Shown here piece by piece: positions 63,700-64,000 of a DNA stretch of 64,000 nucleotides (its first letter is position 1; every line of letters begins with the position of its first letter). The translations under genes and the position numbers were made by a program. Source of the DNA: Adiantum capillus-veneris (Eukaryota; Streptophyta; Polypodiopsida; Polypodiales; Pteridaceae); contig CM043971.1 of the NCBI GenBank assembly GCA_014529385.2, forward strand, positions 56,729,709 to 56,793,708, in the 5' to 3' direction. The notes beneath the pieces are model-generated. The model saw only the letters and a list, made by a program, of their open reading frames with translations, made no database searches and had not been told where the DNA came from.

Positions 63700-64000
63700 A
63701 TGGCTTCACGCAAGGATCAGTCGACTCCCTCTGCATCTGGAGATGCGGGCGGGGATCACAACGAAGATTCCGGTAGAGAGTATGGCCTGCTTCGGCCTAC
63801 TCAGGCGGAGCAAAGAGAGATGAAGCGTTGTGAATTGATCGGCGATGCAAACAAAGATGATGCTCAGTTTTGCGAAGGATCGGAAATTGGCAAAATATAC
63901 AAGCGAGACTTCTTTTCAGGAAGTGTATGCGCAGTGGCAGAAAACCACTACACCCCTGGAACCCGCTCTCAAGAAACCTTCTGATCACAAACAGTATTCA
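63700..64000 (+). pseudogene. Gypsy gag N-terminus (E7), partial
   Basis: ATG 63700 starts MASRKDQSTPSASGDAGGDH, matching MAAGNDQSTPYASGDAGKDH of E4, then EQREMKRCELIGDANKDDAQF. A 1-base frameshift at about 63868 takes the frame to a false stop at 63982. In the other frame the E4-like residues go on (AKDRKLAKY, TTTPLEPALKKPSDHKQY). It continues beyond the window. Confidence 0.87.

Larger units (their letters stand above)
62994..64000 (+). mobile_element. Ty3/Gypsy element E7 (E4 family), 5' end only
   Basis: 5' LTR, primer-binding site and the gag start of an E4-like element on the plus strand, cut by the window edge. The left flank base sequence (CAACA) would be its target duplication but cannot be checked here. 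Confidence 0.9.

Overview
The window is plant nuclear DNA made almost entirely of retrotransposons and their debris. I found no host protein gene, rRNA gene or functional tRNA gene. The plant assignment rests on Ty3/Gypsy chromoviruses (gag-pol in one frame, integrase followed by a chromodomain), Ty1/Copia elements of a Tork-like type, primer-binding sites matching the initiator-Met tRNA 3' end (TGGTATCAGAGC), a tRNA-headed SINE, AAACCCTAA telo-boxes in LTRs, and long (CT)n, (GA)n and (CA)n microsatellites. I cannot name the species. The setting looks like pericentromeric or intergenic heterochromatin.

Layout. 1-10740: two related Gypsy copies (A and B) in the same orientation. The LTR between them is broken by an inverted piece of the same family, and copy B has lost its integrase core and chromodomain through a deletion with a 6-bp microhomology. 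10741-20900: non-coding, with many microsatellites, several short tandem duplications, a 106-bp satellite-like array, two Helitron-like termini and a SINE with a 12-bp target-site duplication. 21060-23043: LTR and gag fragments of an LTR family called F here. 23044-35996: a nearly full-length Gypsy element (E3), whose 3' LTR holds a complete 5.6-kb Copia element (29282-34881, minus strand, target site GAATT). 35997-41457: a GC-rich inverted-repeat segment, an internally deleted minus-strand Gypsy element (E8) and a pol fragment (E9). 41458-47085: Gypsy E5 and part of E6. 47087-50793: a mosaic of Copia and Gypsy fragments joined end to end. 50794-59195: a Copia 3' LTR split by a complete Gypsy element E4 (51934-58843, minus strand, 639-bp LTRs, target site AGCGT). 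59467-60813: the 5' end of a second Copia element on the minus strand. 61490-62993: a DUF4283/zinc-knuckle ORF of LINE type, cut by the 5' LTR of an E4-like element (E7) that runs off the right edge.

All gag-pol reading frames except one are broken. The exception is the Copia integrase-RT-RNase H frame (868 codons open). Many stops in the Gypsy copies are explained by C-to-T changes (CAG to TAG, CGA to TGA), as expected for methylated, silenced DNA. The strongest unexplained pattern is a block of about 38 nt, centred on AATACCGAAAGGGGCGCCAG and often preceded by AATAAA. It is shared by ten LTRs or LTR pieces that otherwise differ widely. All boundaries and comparisons were made by eye without alignment software.
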